This document shows, in pieces, positions 22,901 to 35,480 of a stretch of DNA of 64,000 nt (position 1 is the first letter of the stretch; each line of letters begins with the position of its first letter). The stretch spans positions 6,309,741-6,373,740 of the forward strand of contig JANVCC010000018.1 in NCBI GenBank assembly GCA_025345505.1, written 5' to 3'. Position numbers and translations under genes: made by a program. This DNA is from Todiramphus chloris collaris (Eukaryota; Chordata; Aves; Coraciiformes; Alcedinidae). The notes under the pieces are model-generated. The model had not been told where the DNA came from. It worked only from the letters and a program-made list of their open reading frames with translations, and did not search any database.

Positions 22901-25900
22901 GATAAATCTTACCTGTGAGAAACATTGAATTTCTGAATTATCCTTTCTCCATCAGCTAACCAGATCTGGATGTTAGTGATAGGCTCCAAATCATTTAAGG
23001 GTACTAAAGGCATGTGTCTTTTGTTGGCAGGTCCTTGATGACCATCTCTTACTTTAGAGATGATCCTTGGAGTAGCACTGAAAGGAAAAGTCATACAAGG
23101 TTATGCCTTCTGTGTACACACAAACTTGACCCTCCCTCCAAACTTCTGCTTCTGGAGCTTTCTGCCCTGAAAGGTGCACTGATGACTTCTTTATTCAAAC
23201 AAATACAGGCACACTGACATAAACATCAGCTTTTCTGTTACCTGTATGCCAATACTTTCTCTGAAGTATTAACATGCTAAAGAATTTCAGCATGCTCATG
23301 TTGAACATTTTTGCAAGATGGAGGGGAACTTAAATATCAAAGGATTAAATACACAAGAGACGAAGCAGTCAAGATTCTTTATGAATTTTTTTTTTACTCT
23401 AATCACAGGTGAAACCTTAAGGGGTTTGAGTACTGAATTTGCATATTCAATGTTAATTTTCACTGTAATGTGATTACAGTAATTCAATTTAACTGAATGT
23501 TGTTAGCCTTGATTCAGACCCCAGCATCATCTATTTCAGCTTAGAAGCATTACTCATCTATCAGAGAAAATTACTTAATGTGAAAAATCCAGGCTGATGC
23601 ACACAGCACTTGGATTTTGGGGTTTTTTTTTCCCCCCCTAAGGCACTTTCAACAGCTGACCCTACCATAAGGTCAAAGATCCATAAAATGACTTGACAGA
23701 ATAGAGGAACCTCAGTCCAAGTGCATGGTCTTAAAAAAAAAAAAAAATTATATATATATATATGAGAACAAAAAATAAAATCACCAACACAAAACAATAA
23801 AAAATCCCAAATAAACACTGGCAAAAGTGTTTATTCTGAAAAAATGTCTAGAGCTTAGTGCTTCTTTCAGGACTAAGCTTGTTCAGCATGTACTGTTGAA
23901 GTCATCATAAGGCCTGATCCAATGGGCACATCCTCAGCTCATGTGAGTATTACCAGATGTTCACTTGCAAAACAATAACAGTGATTTAAGGAGTTCCCAT
24001 TTCTTCTCTGAGCTCAGCTACAGTCACTACAGAAACACTTCATGGTGGTTTGCAGAAAAGCTTTCTCTGTGCACAGAAAATCGGTGGTTATCGACCCCTC
24101 TCTCAAACAGTAACTCAATGGCCATAAAGTAACAGCATGAACAATACGACATCTGCTTTGAAAATTAATCCCATCCTTGCACACTTATGTTCTTCTACCT
24201 GTCTTTAATCCTAAAGCAGAAATGTCACAGACAATTTATTATTAAAACAAAGATGGCTAATGACCTGAATATATCCAGGCTAAAAAAGTTGAAGTCTTGG
24301 GCTCAAGTCCTCAGTCTGAGGTATTTCAAAAGCTCCTATCACCCACTGCCTAGTTAAGTGCTCTAACTTCTAGGCTATCAGCCAGTAGAAGCACGTTTTA
24401 TTTCATCCCCTGAAACTCTGAAAAAGTAATGAGAATTAAGGAATTTCATTCCCAAGTGAGTGATGAGAGATGTTCACTGCAGCTGGACGCAGATAAGAGG
24501 CACAGAACTGACTGCTTTACATTACACACAAATCATCTCTGGCACAAGAACCTGGCACCACGAGATTCCAGGAGGCACATCTGTAAAACATTCTGGTACT
24601 CGAAGTACAGGTGACTTACCATCACTGACCTGCATTTACTGATTTACTTAGCTCGTACCCAGCTTCTGTTCACACTTGACTTTATACAAAATAAACCCTA
24701 ATTGCCCTTCAGATCTCAAAAAAAACTTTGAGCACCAGCAAGCTAAGGTTAAATGGTCTCAAGAGCAGGGGAAAAAAAAGTTCAAGTCATAGCTCAATGC
24801 AGGAGTGATCAGCTTTCCCTGTCTACCTGACCAGTGGAGTTCAGTTCCAGGTTCAGGCACTGAAATAAAAGCACTCACATGTGAGCCACTGGTCTCCAGT
24901 ACAGTGAAGGCTGGAGATCCATCCAGCCATGCAGCTGCCAGGCATCTGGTTTAGCCTGGGCTTAACTACATCAGGCAAAGCTGGAGTTCAGATAAGTCTC
25001 ATATTTTGGTGTCATTCTCAAACCAAATTCCCTCATGGTCACATCTCAGAATTTGTGGTAGGCACTGGAGATGATTCTTTCAATAACAAGTATGTGTGAA
25101 ACTGAAGCCAACACGTTAAGCTAAGCTGCAAGAGAAAGTCTGAAGATTTGTATTCACCCAGGTTTAAAGCATTTCTATACTTAGTAACTTTGGTCTTGTA
25201 GAACTGATGGACAAAGCCATCTAGTGGTGGGAGCTTTGACTAAAGCCTCAAGCCAAGAATCTAAGGCTCTTACGAGCCTAAGATGAAAATATTAGCACCC
25301 CCTGTTTTAAGGCTTATTCCTGTTATAAGATTATCAACAGAAGATGTAAACTAAGGATCAAAGAGATGTAAAAGCCTCCTGTTAAGTTTCTGAAAAAGCC
25401 CAAGAGTTAGGTATCATTCCTTACTGTGCCTAATGGTTAAGCCTGACACACAATATTTGACCCTAACTTGGTTACAGAGCAACCTCGTTGTATGGGATAT
25501 ACCCCCTAGTTATATAGGTTCATAAGGTCTATCGGAAAAGTCTCACTTTTCTCTCCTGTACAACAAAAAGAGAGAGGATCAAGCTCATCTGAGTTATATC
25601 AAACATATTATTTCTAGTTCCTCCATTTTTCCTTCAACAGAAATTTTAATGAACCAGTCAAGAGGCCGATTCACAATGGTAGCCACATGATCCATTCATC
25701 TGAGAACACTGGCAGAAAATTCTATGGACTATTAAAAAAAAACCCCAAAAACGAAGGTTTACTTGATAAGCAGAAGTTCAGCCAAGTCATGAGCTGAAGT
25801 AAACTATTCAGTCATTTGCCTCTCATTTCTGATTAAGGACGCAAGTGCAACTGTGGAAAGGAAGTTCTATGGCTTAAAAACGTGTTACAGGTCTCAGCAC

Positions 25901-28900
25901 TAGAATTTCCCCACAAAGCTTTTCTGCTGAAAGCAGCACGTGCACATAATGGACTTGTATTAACATCAGGAAGTGAGCACTAGTTTACAGACTAAAAGCA
26001 CTTAGGGCTCATATTTCCAAAATCAGCAAAAATATTTACTTGTCTTTAAAGAACAGGCTGATAGCAAAGCACTGAATAGACTAGCAAGAGTAAGGAGGGA
26101 AGGAAAAAAGATAAAAAAAGGCATTTTATCCAGTCCATATAGAAAAACAAATGCTGAGCAAGTTGCAGATTGTCTCAGTGTGCAAGACCAGTCAACCGAC
26201 AGTCACGGAACTGCAGGCTTCCAGAGCCTAACTCACCTATTGGGAAGTGAGATCATTACTTGCTGGAGGCGCAACAGAGCATGACAAGCAACTGAGCAAC
26301 CTGCATTTAGCACTGGTTAGCAGCAGAAACCCAGTACACTGAAGATCTTTGCTTTGCTATATACAGGTCTAGTTGTAGATAAAATAAGGTTAGGTTCTTG
26401 ACCCTTGTTCACTCAGGATTTCAGTGATACCAAAAGCAAGTCATGCAGCACCTCATCCATTTCTCAAGGGAAGATTTTCCCTATTGCCCCTATCCACTCA
26501 AGGATGTAGACAGTGAATGGACTGCATTACAGAAAGAGATTGAAATGGATAAAACAAGACACTTGCTTCTCTGAGGCAGCCTGGAACCACTCATCCTTTA
26601 CTGCTATCAGTTTCTCACTTTGTGCATTACTATCTTATTCCCCTGCCTAATCCATTCCTACCCAGGTCGTGCTTTCCCTCAGCACAAGCACAGAGCCTTC
26701 GCAGCAAGCCCCTTTCACTTCATCAAAAACAAGTTGTTCACCGAAGGTCTCCCCACATCCACTAACCCCAGTGGGCAGGTCACGAAGCAGTCCCACCCAG
26801 GAAGCTTTCCTGCAGGCTCCTGGGCAGTGCCTGTGTGCTGTTTACCAGGCTGAAGTTTTCTGTTACAGGCAGGCAAGTCTTACACAACAGGGATACGGGA
26901 AGCAGACAGTTTGGCTGGAGTAAGCAAAATTCACAGGGATCAAAGACAAGAACTCCTGGCCTGCCCCGCTCCAACAGCCTTCCAAAATACAGCGCTGCTT
27001 GGTTATAAATCAAGTCCAGTTTTAGCACGGGTATTAGTGGCTGACACCAACCACAAGACAGACATGGAGTAAAGGAAAGAGGATCACACTCTAACAGGCT
27101 AAAATGCCTTACTGCAATAAATGCGTGGTTAAACGCCAAAGAATTTTAATTGTAAAAGAGCCTCTTTCTTCGGTTCCCTTTATGGGATTGTCATACTCGC
27201 CGTCGCAGGGATGCTCCCTTCTCACAGAAACTGCACATACAGCTTTAAAAGATATTATTTTCTCTTAAATGACAGAACAGAAGAGCAGCAGCCTTTCATC
27301 CAGGTACACTTCTGCTAACACTGAGACCTTGAACAAAGCAAGCCAACAACATCCTGGCTGTAGTAACAGGAACACAGCCAGTAGATTGTGGGAGCTAATT
27401 ATCCTCCATGCAGCACTCATTAGACACACCGAAATACTGCTTCAGATTTGTACCCAAAAATCAAAGAAAGATGTTGACTTACTTAAGTACCATGGAGGGC
27501 CACCAAGATGGCCATGGGCTGGGAGCACTGACCTTGTGAGGAGAGACTGGAGGAGAGGGGCTTGTTCAGCCTGGGGAAGAGGTAAGTGCCACACACACCC
27601 CCCAGAAGCCTGACAGGGTCTACAAGAGGTTGTCAGGAGGAGGGAGACAGGCTCTTCATGATGGACATAAATGGACACAAGAGTTGTACAGACTGAATAT
27701 AAGCAAAAATTTCTGTCCCACGAGGACAGTCCAGCATGGAAGCTGGCTGTACATTTTCCACTCTGGCAGGATTTCAAGGATCAATGGGATAAAAGCCTGA
27801 GGAACCTCATCCATCCCCACAGCTGATCCTGCTTTCAGCAGGAGCCTGGATTAGAGCTCCAGAGGTCACATCCAACTTGAATTATGAGATCCTTTACACA
27901 CAGGTATAGTTCCCATCATCTACAGAAGCACAGATCACATCAGACCACTCACCTTCCTAATCTGTAACCAGGTCCAGAAAAGGGACGAAACACTGTTTTT
28001 TTTGATGACAGATACGCCTCATCTTTTTTATCTTCCACTTTCACGTCTACCTCCTCTTTATCAAAAACTTTTCGTAGTTCAAAAGGTAGCTCCCTAGAGA
28101 AAAAAAGTCAGAAAAAGAACTTCTATATCGTTTTCAGTCTATAAAATAGAACAGGTATTAAACATGTTTATCCTTTCAAAGATGATACTTAAAAACCCCG
28201 CAACTTCACAATTATTTACTAACAATTATGTTAAGCACATGACATACAAACAACTTCAAGTACCTGAACTGCAAATTAACTAGAAAGTCACCAATAAAAG
28301 AAGAAATCATCATGCAAATTTCTGAATGATGTTGAAATTTACTCAGCGGTTACTACTCCAAAGCACACAATGTGTAGGAATTTCAGTATTCCCACACATC
28401 GCTGCAAAAGGTTAGATTATTTTATCCCCATAGTAAAACAAAAAGAAATAAAAAAGACAACTGGCTTTTAAAGAACTGAGTGTAGACATGGTGTGCTTCA
28501 TTACCAACAACCACGGATCTCAGCTTTTAAAAATGAGCTCACTAATAGCTACACTCTAGTGCAGTAACGTCACCTCGGTAATGCTCCTTTGGCATTAAGC
28601 AGAACACAACAACGCCTTTGTCTACGAGCTCTGATGCAGACACTGCATTTTCAGGTGGTGGGGCTCAGCTGGCACAGGGGCTGCACTAAGTGCTTCTCTA
28701 CCATCAACAATTATGCAGGAACCATCTTGTAATTAGCATCTTCACAAGCAAAGGGTGGAAGCAAGGCAGCAAACTTCTGATGCATGCACACAAAGAAAGC
28801 AAAAGGCTTTAAGCAGCGTGGTTGCCCCTGGAGCTAATACAGGTGACAACCATAAAGGAGAAATACAGTGTAAAATGACTATTTTTGATGGGCTAGCAAA

Positions 28901-31900
28901 GTATGGAAAAGACAAAAAAAATACGATGGCGTAGTAATTTCACATACTTGAAAAAGAAGTTATTAAATTATAGTCTCCAAAAAATTACATTCTCTTCTCC
29001 ATTTGTATGGGCCGAGGAAATAAAGGCTCAGAATTGCACTGGTTTGTACGGTCAACCTGCTTTTTAAAGCAACACTGTAATCACCAGCAGAAATCAGGAT
29101 AGCATGCTAAATTTTAGCTAAAAAGTAAGATTGCTACGTACACACAAATGACAAATAACAAGTTTGTACTAGGAAAAAATGGAATTTAAGAGTGATCACA
29201 GTTTCTTGATGTTACATGGAGCAAATGTACCCACGTAAGGCTTTTCATCAACAAAAAGAAAACAAAGACCATAAAACCAGAAGTGCTCAACTACTTGTGC
29301 ATCGAGTTCGTTAGTCAAAGCACCATTTACCAGTAACTCTTACTGGGCATTCTGATTTATTCTTTATTTCATTCTGCACCTGCTGTGCCCCCTCCCAACG
29401 CTTGCTTTCATCTCTTTCATCAGCAGCTGTATGACTGCTGCAGTTGAAAGCTGTATTAAACCTGTTGATGTTAAAACAACCATTAGCACTGCAGGAACCG
29501 AGACAGGCAGTGGCCTGTGCTCCTAGAGGGACACTGCAGTGCAGCAAAGCCAAGCAGTTATGTAAAAAATGCAGAGCGTAAGCTAAGTGCTGCCCAAAGC
29601 ACATTAACTCAGGCCGGTTAAGAACACAAAACTCACTTACCCTTTTTTAATGGAGTCCAAGAACTGCTGGTTTGCCACATCAGTGTAGCTCCTAAGTTCA
29701 CCGTCATTCACTGTAAACCCATTTTTCCAAAGTTTAATGATTACATCAACCTATAAAGTAAGAACATTTCTCATTATAACACTGATGTAAACCAGCTTGG
29801 TACACCCACAGTACCTTATGATCGTAAATCATCCACTGCACAGCCTAAAAATACTGAGCAAAGCCTCACTGTAATCTGTTCCGGCTCTGTGCCAACAAGC
29901 AGAGCAACTGCAAGAGGTAAGTGACATTTTTAAGTATCTTGTGTCAATCAGAGTTAGAAATAAACCTTCCCCCAATCATTTTGCTTTCCTAGGCCAAGAA
30001 CACTCCTTCAATTCAGCAGGAAAAAACAAAAAAAGGGACCTGGAAGATGCCAGGCAGCTGCAACTCTTCCAAGAGCTAATTTGAGAGCACACATGCCTGG
30101 TGTTGGAACACCAACTACCAGAATAGCCCAGCTGGGGGTATGTAGGGTAAAGCCCTGTTCTGATCATCCTGGAGGATTCTGTGAAAGCAAGGCATTGAGA
30201 TAATGCATGCAGAAGCCTTTCACTCAGGAAACGCAGCGAGTATCAGAAAATGTACTTTCAGGCAGTCATACACGTTTATGTTTACCCTGGAACTCATGGG
30301 TATATTCAAAACCCGTGGTATTAGGGGAATGAAAAAATAAATTCTTGGTCATTTATTAACTTTGCCAGAGAACATCCACTACTTCAACTTGCAGGCGTCA
30401 CACTGTTCGCTGAAATCTCTCCAACTTCAGCATGGATATATTTGGGATTGCATTTTCCTATTTATGCATCGTGCCATTTAAGGAAGCACTTGATCACCCA
30501 GATCTGATCCCTGAAATAACACTGTCTTGACAGATATTTGGCCACATGTGAGGCATATGAAGCACATACAAATGCAGAATTCACTTCAACTGGAAATTAG
30601 TTTGAACTAGGCTTGATAGTACTTGACTTCTGCAGTTTGACTTGTTAGAAGATAATTGCTACATAAATACACAGCATGTGCAAGCTGCTGAAGAGAATTC
30701 CTTCCCTTTTGGTTTGTAATCTGTCAAAAGGCTCCACAGCACTCAGGAAGATTAGATTCCTTTTAAGAAGTCTTGTGTCTCATGGCACCGGTGCATATGG
30801 ACAGAGTTCTCATCATGGGAGCGTTCCTCTGCAGTGAGCCAGTATGCAAGGTTAACATGGGACTAATTAGTGACCATGGGACTAATTATTCCACACCAAC
30901 TTCCCATTTAGCCACTGATACAAGTACTGCCATGGAACACTATTTCAGAACTGCCATTTAAGGTATTGCTCCTGACACTCCTTTCCTCCCAAGCTCAGTT
31001 AAGAATCCATGAACGTCCTTTCCAGCAATTCCCACTGCAAATTTCTCCTTGACATCTTTGCTCTACATGGCCTTTTCTCCAGCCCCTTACCAGTACTTGA
31101 GGAGCAAGAAGAAAATATGGAAGAATTGCTGAGATACTAAACATCCCACTATTACCTATACTATACAAATGAGAGCAAATGAAAAAATTTGGGCTATGCC
31201 TCTGCACAAAAAGGCTGCAACTCTTTAAACAGCTTACATAAAAGTAGCTGTCATTCCTTGCACCTCATGATCAGCTCTCTCTCCTTACTAATAAGGCAGA
31301 AGTGCATTAGCCAATGCCAGCCTAAGTCCCAGAACAATCCTAAACCCACTATAAACCAGTGAAATCCAGAACCATGGAAGCATAGGCCTATTTGACTAAG
31401 AGATGGGAAACTGTTCTTACCGCTGTCTTAATTCTCTGTGCATTTACTTACAGGTGTACTGGATAAGACTACTGGACTTCTTGCATTTGTTCAGAGTACT
31501 CCTGGAGTGTTGTTACGTTAAATACAGGTATTTTTTTCTTCACCACCTACCTGGTTCTTGACTGTAGATGGGGGCATACATATAGCACCAACCTTCTGAG
31601 CTTCTTCAAAAAGGTTATCCACAAAGTAGTCACAGTTTTGTTCTGCACCATTCAAAATCTGATCATTGGTTTCTGATTTACACATCCTGCAGAGCAAAGA
31701 CATAAGTAAAAGTGATGCCTTGGAGAACTCATTAGAAGACAAGCAGTCACCCTAGAAGCTCAGCACCAAGAGGTGCAATAGGCTTGCTCCCCTGCACTTG
31801 GGCTGTTACAAGACATCACGTCACGTTTGTGTTGTGCCTTTTCTACAAGCTACTTACGACTCTCTCAGTGCCACTACTTGTACTTCAGAAGCACAAGTTA

Positions 31901-33192
31901 AAGGATGACAATAGAAAAGTTGAGTTCATCTCTACAGAAGCTTCTATCTAAACTTGGTATCAGAGCAAGGAATGCAAGTTAGATGATTCATACTTCTAAT
32001 TCAGACCATCGAACGTTTAACTGCACACCAATGAAAGGCCTCCCTTAAAGCATCTCCATGATGCAGGCTTGGGTGACTTCCTTTGACCCAAGTTTTAAAA
32101 GCCACATACAAGAAAATTTCCCCCGGATTCACTCCTCCACCCCCAACTTGAACCTCCCCATTCCCAGCACCATCACAAAACCACCATTACTGTCTCTGAA
32201 AGCACATTAGAGAAACTCAAGAACAAGTGACTCAATACCACCTGAGCACACTAAAGAAATACAATAGAAGACTTAAGTACTGGGGAGACCGCCAGAGTAT
32301 TAAAAAAAGATGCATCAACTATGTCTTTTTATAGAACATTCTATAGGTGACAGCTGTTTTTGTTACATTTTCACCAGGCAAAATGCAGAAAGATGCAACC
32401 TGAATGAATGATTATATTTCAGTTGAAGTGCTTTGCATAGTAAGAGGATTATGCAGCTTTTGGTAAACATTGTAGGAGTTATTCCTATTGGAGATTCAGA
32501 AAAGTCTATTTTAAGCAACTCAGAAAAAACCCAAACAACCCAGCTCTTGAAAAATACCCAGTTTTACAGAAAACTCTGCATTGAACCTGAGAGCTGCAAT
32601 GCTTACTTGTATCTAATTACCATTCATTTGCATTAAAAAGAATTGTTTGCAGTGCATCTATGAAACACTAAGAATCCCTACAGATGAACATCTTTGAACA
32701 AAAGAAGAAACTCAACAACACTGCAGAAGAAATTTCAAAAGTATGCTGTCCCCATGTCAGTTTTCTAATAGAACAAAAGAAACTTGAAGCTTTAATCTAG
32801 GTATTCCCTATACCACAGAAAGGTAACTGAAAAACCAGACACCTCCATAGCAATGCAGAGGTGCACAGTGAGTTAGCAATTTGTATGGCTGCCTTTCTGT
32901 TTTAAATAAAAATTATTTATGTAGCTTCTTCCATCTAGGAAACATTCCAGGTATGTGAAAAGTCTTTTAACAAAACAATATATTAAAAAAAAGAAAAAAA
33001 CAAACAAGTCAGTATATGTGGAGCAGATGGATACAGGAAAAAAAATTAAAATGTTACAAATTTAACACAAAGTTTGAAAAGTCACAACAGGACACAGAAA
33101 CAGCAATAGGAAAAGAAGAGGAAAAAGGGGGAGGGGGGAACTGACACCTACCATTCTTTCTTTACAGTTTTGATACTGTCCATGTCTTTCAT
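19611..33192 (-). CDS. UBXN2A: UBXN2A, complete coding sequence (six coding exons)
   Basis: Joined on the minus strand from 33192-33152, 31686-31551, 29750-29641, 28093-27953, 23077-22913 and 19905-19611: 888 nt, 295 residues plus TAA. UBXN2A is an adaptor of the p97/VCP ATPase that acts in ubiquitin-dependent protein turnover. Visible: the N-terminus MKDMDSIKTVKKEW, matching human; a conserved CDYFVDNLFEEAQKV segment (about 33-46); the SEP domain (about 60-123, LWKNGFTVND...SIKKGELP...EEVDVKVEDKK); and the UBX domain (about 172-251, EPITNIQIWLADGERI...NAVVVQRLQ). The p97-contacting loop reads SLPFRE rather than the classical FPR type; human UBXN2A also deviates there. After RLQ there are 44 residues, about 30 more than in the 259-residue human protein. 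The start is the first ATG in the exon and matches human. The gene is head to head with ATAD2B. Confidence 0.96.
19906..22912 (-). other. UBXN2A intron between coding exons 5 and 6
   Basis: 3 kb, non-coding, with a CR1 fragment at about 20.16-20.39 kb. Nothing else recognisable. Confidence 0.7.
20164..20386 (+). mobile_element. CR1 LINE 3' fragment, plus orientation
   Basis: Clear CR1 3' region: GGAACAGGCTGCCCAGGGCA, CCATCCCTGGAGGTATTTAA, GCACATGGTTTAGTGGTGAC, TCTTCCAACCAAAACC and the ATTCTATGA terminus. Diverged; inside the UBXN2A intron and antisense to the gene. Confidence 0.93.
22913..23077 (-). CDS. UBXN2A: UBXN2A coding exon 5
   Basis: 165 nt, completing Ser143, then residues 144-197 plus two bases. 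Covers the linker (ATPRIISKV) and the first half of the UBX domain (VPLNDLEPITNIQIWLADGE, FNVSH). Acceptor cctttcag, donor CTCACAG|gtaaga. Confidence 0.95.
23733..23763. repeat. A-run with TA microsatellite
   Basis: About 15 A followed by (TA)n in the UBXN2A intron. Confidence 0.9.
24285..24380 (-). mobile_element. Candidate ancient tRNA-derived SINE relic
   Basis: On the minus strand the piece reads TAGCCTAGAAGTTAGAGCAC, resembling a tRNA-type box A head, and about 50 bases later GGACTTGAGCCC, resembling a degenerate box B (consensus GGTTCGANNCC). Head and spacing are those of MIR/AmnSINE-like elements. Heavily decayed; not an intact tRNA. Confidence 0.4.
25215..25233 (-). promoter_or_regulatory. 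Candidate CTCF site in UBXN2A intron
   Basis: The minus strand reads CCCACCACTAGATGGCTTT, with the CCACTAGATGGC core common in vertebrate CTCF sites. A motif match by eye only. Confidence 0.35.
27490..27895 (+). mobile_element. CR1 LINE 3' fragment, plus orientation
   Basis: Long CR1 piece starting at the GGAGGGCCACCAAGATGGCC segment, through GGCTTGTTCAGCCTGGGGAAG, GACAGTCCAGCATGGAAGCTG-like internal sequence and GATCCTGCTTTCAGCAGG to GCTCCAGAGGTCACATCCAAC. Its right end lies just upstream of the donor (27951) of UBXN2A coding exon 4. Confidence 0.88.
27953..28093 (-). CDS. UBXN2A: UBXN2A coding exon 4
   Basis: 141 nt, completing Gly96, then residues 97-142 plus two bases. Encodes the end of the SEP domain (ELPFELRKVFDKEEVDVKVE) and the FRPFSGPGYRLG motif. 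Acceptor tttctctag, donor GGAAG|gtgagt. Confidence 0.95.
28094..29640 (-). other. UBXN2A intron between coding exons 3 and 4
   Basis: 1.5 kb AT-rich intron; no gene, repeat or motif recognised. Confidence 0.75.
29641..29750 (-). CDS. UBXN2A: UBXN2A coding exon 3
   Basis: 110 nt, residues 60-95 plus two bases. First half of the SEP domain: VDVIIKLWKNGFTVNDGELR, then QQFLDSIKK. Acceptor ctttatag, donor AAAAAGG|gtaagt. Confidence 0.95.
29751..31550 (-). other. UBXN2A intron between coding exons 2 and 3
   Basis: 1.8 kb; only a small duplication (CATGGGACTAATTA at about 30852 and 30876). Otherwise nothing recognised. Confidence 0.75.
31551..31686 (-). CDS. UBXN2A: UBXN2A coding exon 2
   Basis: 136 nt; the first base completes Trp14, then residues 15-59, phase 0 at the end. 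Contains the conserved NCDYFVDNLFEEAQKV stretch. Acceptor tgctctgcag, donor AACCAG|gtaggt. Confidence 0.95.
31687..33151 (-). other. UBXN2A intron between start-codon exon and coding exon 2
   Basis: 1.5 kb; AT-rich, no gene or repeat recognised. Confidence 0.75.
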
Positions 33193-33205
33193 TCTGCTGC
33201 TTCAC
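33152..33205 (-). CDS. UBXN2A: UBXN2A start-codon exon
   Basis: Exon bounded by acceptor ttttcacaattag (exon begins at 33205) and donor GAATG|gtaggt. Coding from the ATG at 33192: 13 codons plus two bases of Trp14. Thirteen bases of 5' UTR precede the ATG. The peptide MKDMDSIKTVKKE aligns to the human start; a second in-frame ATG is codon 4. The acceptor directly upstream shows that at least one untranslated exon lies further right. Confidence 0.9.
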
Positions 33206-34442
33206 CTAATTGTGAAAAGAAGATGGTTAAAAACAACCAACAAACCAAAACCAGACAAAATGCCCAGCACACTTTGCCTCCTTTTGTAGCCAAAACACTC
33301 TTCATAGTTTTTTTTCCTGTGTTGACAGTACATTTAACAGAAACCTCAACCTCCCCCCTACCAAGTCTCCAGATGGTTCTTTGTTTTCCTGCAGTTTCTA
33401 ATTTAATGACACATGAACCATGCATCAGTTTCAGACATTCAAAAGGAATATTGCCTTTTCATAAAGGTACAAAATAGATTCCACAATAATCATGTCAACT
33501 GAAAATACATGTCCATACTTATGCTACGTGAGGAAAAAAATACCACATTCTTTTTCTGAGTGGCATGATTTAAATTCTCCTGATTTTTCACAACACTATG
33601 AGACAGTTGCAGAAAAAAAAAACCTGCACTGCCACTGCAGGCATTCTAATGACCTTCCCCGTAACAGTGTGCACTACTGAAAGGGGCAAGATTTGTCAGG
33701 CTGCTCTCCCTACCATACCTAAATGTATTGGGGCAACATCCCAGAAACTGGGTATTATCATTTCTGGTTTACCATTTAGCTGGAAAGAAAATCCTTGATT
33801 TGCAAGTACTAAACACATTACAGGATTAGTCTGCAAAGTCAAAAGGAATGAAGAATGCCATACTGATCTCGGCGTGCTCACTTCTAAGCTCTCTGAAAAA
33901 AAAGTTATAGAAAGACACAAAGAGCCAGAGACTCTCAAAACTGTCCTTTAAAAAAAATAAAACCTCTCTAAAATTAGACAAGAGACGGAGGAAGAGAAAT
34001 TCCATGTTGCAACTGTGTTTAAAGAGTTATTCCTGAAGACTGCATGCTACAGATTACAGAGTTGATGTTCTGCTCCTGGCAGGTTTGAGACTAAGTCATG
34101 ATACTGTGCAAGGGTTTTAGAGAGCATCAAAGTGACAGCCACCACACTACTAAAAAATCAGTTTGCACAGCAAGACTGAAATAAATTTTTAGTGTTCTTG
34201 ATGTTGAACAGGATGGAGAGGCCGCGGGAAACAACATCCACTGCAGCACTAACAAAAAAAAAAACCAAACACCCATTCAGTTATTCAGTATTGATTCATG
34301 TTGCTTATGAGGTTGATATTGGTATTCTTTCATCTTGGAAGTTAAATCCTTGTGAGACACTTTCTGTAGAAATTTATGTAAGCTTTCAGAGTATTATATA
34401 TATCAGGCAAGCTTGTGCTGGTACATTAAGACCTCATAAGCA

Positions 34443-34640
34443 TATCACAGAATGGTGGAGGTTGGAAGGGACATGTGGGGATCATCTAGTCCAACCCCAC
34501 TGCTGAAGCAGGGTCACTCAGTAACACGCCCAGGCAGGTTTTGAAAGTTTCCAGAGGAGACTCCACAACCTCTCTGGTCAGCCTGTTCCAGGGCTCCAGC
34601 ACCCTTGCAGGAAATAAGTTTTTTGTTACGTTGAGCGACT
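34443..34640 (-). mobile_element. CR1 LINE 3' fragment, minus orientation
   Basis: Reverse complement of CR1: ATCACAGAATGG, GAGGTTGGAAGGGAC, GGATCATCTAGTCCAACCCC, CCAGGCAGGTTTTGAA, CTCCACAACCTCTCTGG and CAGCCTGTTCCAGGGCTCCA. Well preserved compared with the other copies. Confidence 0.95.
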
Positions 34641-35279
34641 TTAAGAGTACTTAAAAAATACTTTTTTTTCAAACTTCTCCCAAATTAAGGTTTAACACGC
34701 TTTGGCACAATGTAATTTTTTTTAGGTCTTTTGTGTTACCCTGCTTGTCTTCTAACCTTTCACTATTCAATAGATTACTCGCCAAAGCAACAAGAGCCAC
34801 CTCCAGCCATCTGCTTTTGTTGATTCTCCGTGACTTGTCATCAGAGCTGTTAAAAAGAGACAGGCACAATGAAGCAGCTCTTCAAATTAATTCTTTTGCT
34901 ACATTAGGCTAGCCTCAAATGTGCATGAATAGTATTCAAAACTGGTCAGCTGTGAAAGTCGCTGTTCCTTCTGAAGTACAAAAGCAATTACACTTCGAGG
35001 GAACGTTTGGGTTAATAGATCAAGGTAAAGAAATCAACCTATACAGCGATTGATGTTTATTATGACCGAAGAGCCATTCAGAGACAGCAATCAGAGTGCT
35101 CTGCAAGCACTTAAGCTCAGCAAGCCAACCCATCTAGCGCGACCAACCTCCTGCCAACTTCTAACACTCATCCCTAGATGTCACTTAAAACACGATGAGT
35201 TTGGGTACAGAATTTTTGTGTCTGCGGTAAGTATCACAGAACTGAACTTCCACCTCTGGCTATTAAAAGTAAGACGAAG

Positions 35280-35480
35280 GAAGCGGCTGGAGAGGCCAGC
35301 AGCCCACCCCAGCCATGCCTGGCACCCGTGGCAGGGCTCTCCCGGCCTTCCCCAGCAGGGCTCAGCTCCGCGGGCCCCCAGGGCTCTCCGCCCGCGGCTC
35401 CACGGGGGATGGGCCCAGGCCCGGCCGTGCCGCCCTTCCTCAGCCGGCTCCTTGCAACGAGCCGCTCTCACCTACGCACT
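35280..35480. promoter_or_regulatory. Isolated GC-rich patch, possible alternative first exon
   Basis: About 200 bases of GC-rich, CpG-containing sequence separated from the main CpG island by AT-richer DNA. It is flanked by donor-like sites: minus-strand GTAG|gtgaga (exon edge 35472) and plus-strand TGCG|gtaagt (35226/35227). It might be an alternative UBXN2A leader exon or a divergent transcript. No recognisable protein. Confidence 0.3.

Larger units (their letters stand above)
23078..27952 (-). other. UBXN2A intron between coding exons 4 and 5
   Basis: 4.9 kb. Holds an A-run plus TA microsatellite (23733-23763), a tRNA-like SINE relic (about 24285-24380), a CTCF-like motif (25215-25233) and a CR1 fragment (27490-27895). 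No coding exon recognised. Confidence 0.7.

Noticed and set aside
24285-24380. A functional tRNA gene
   Set aside because: Box B is degenerate and no cloverleaf stems form; better read as a decayed SINE head.
27269-27777. Open frames of 111-114 codons near 27.5 kb
   Set aside because: They lie in or beside a CR1 fragment and have no independent support.
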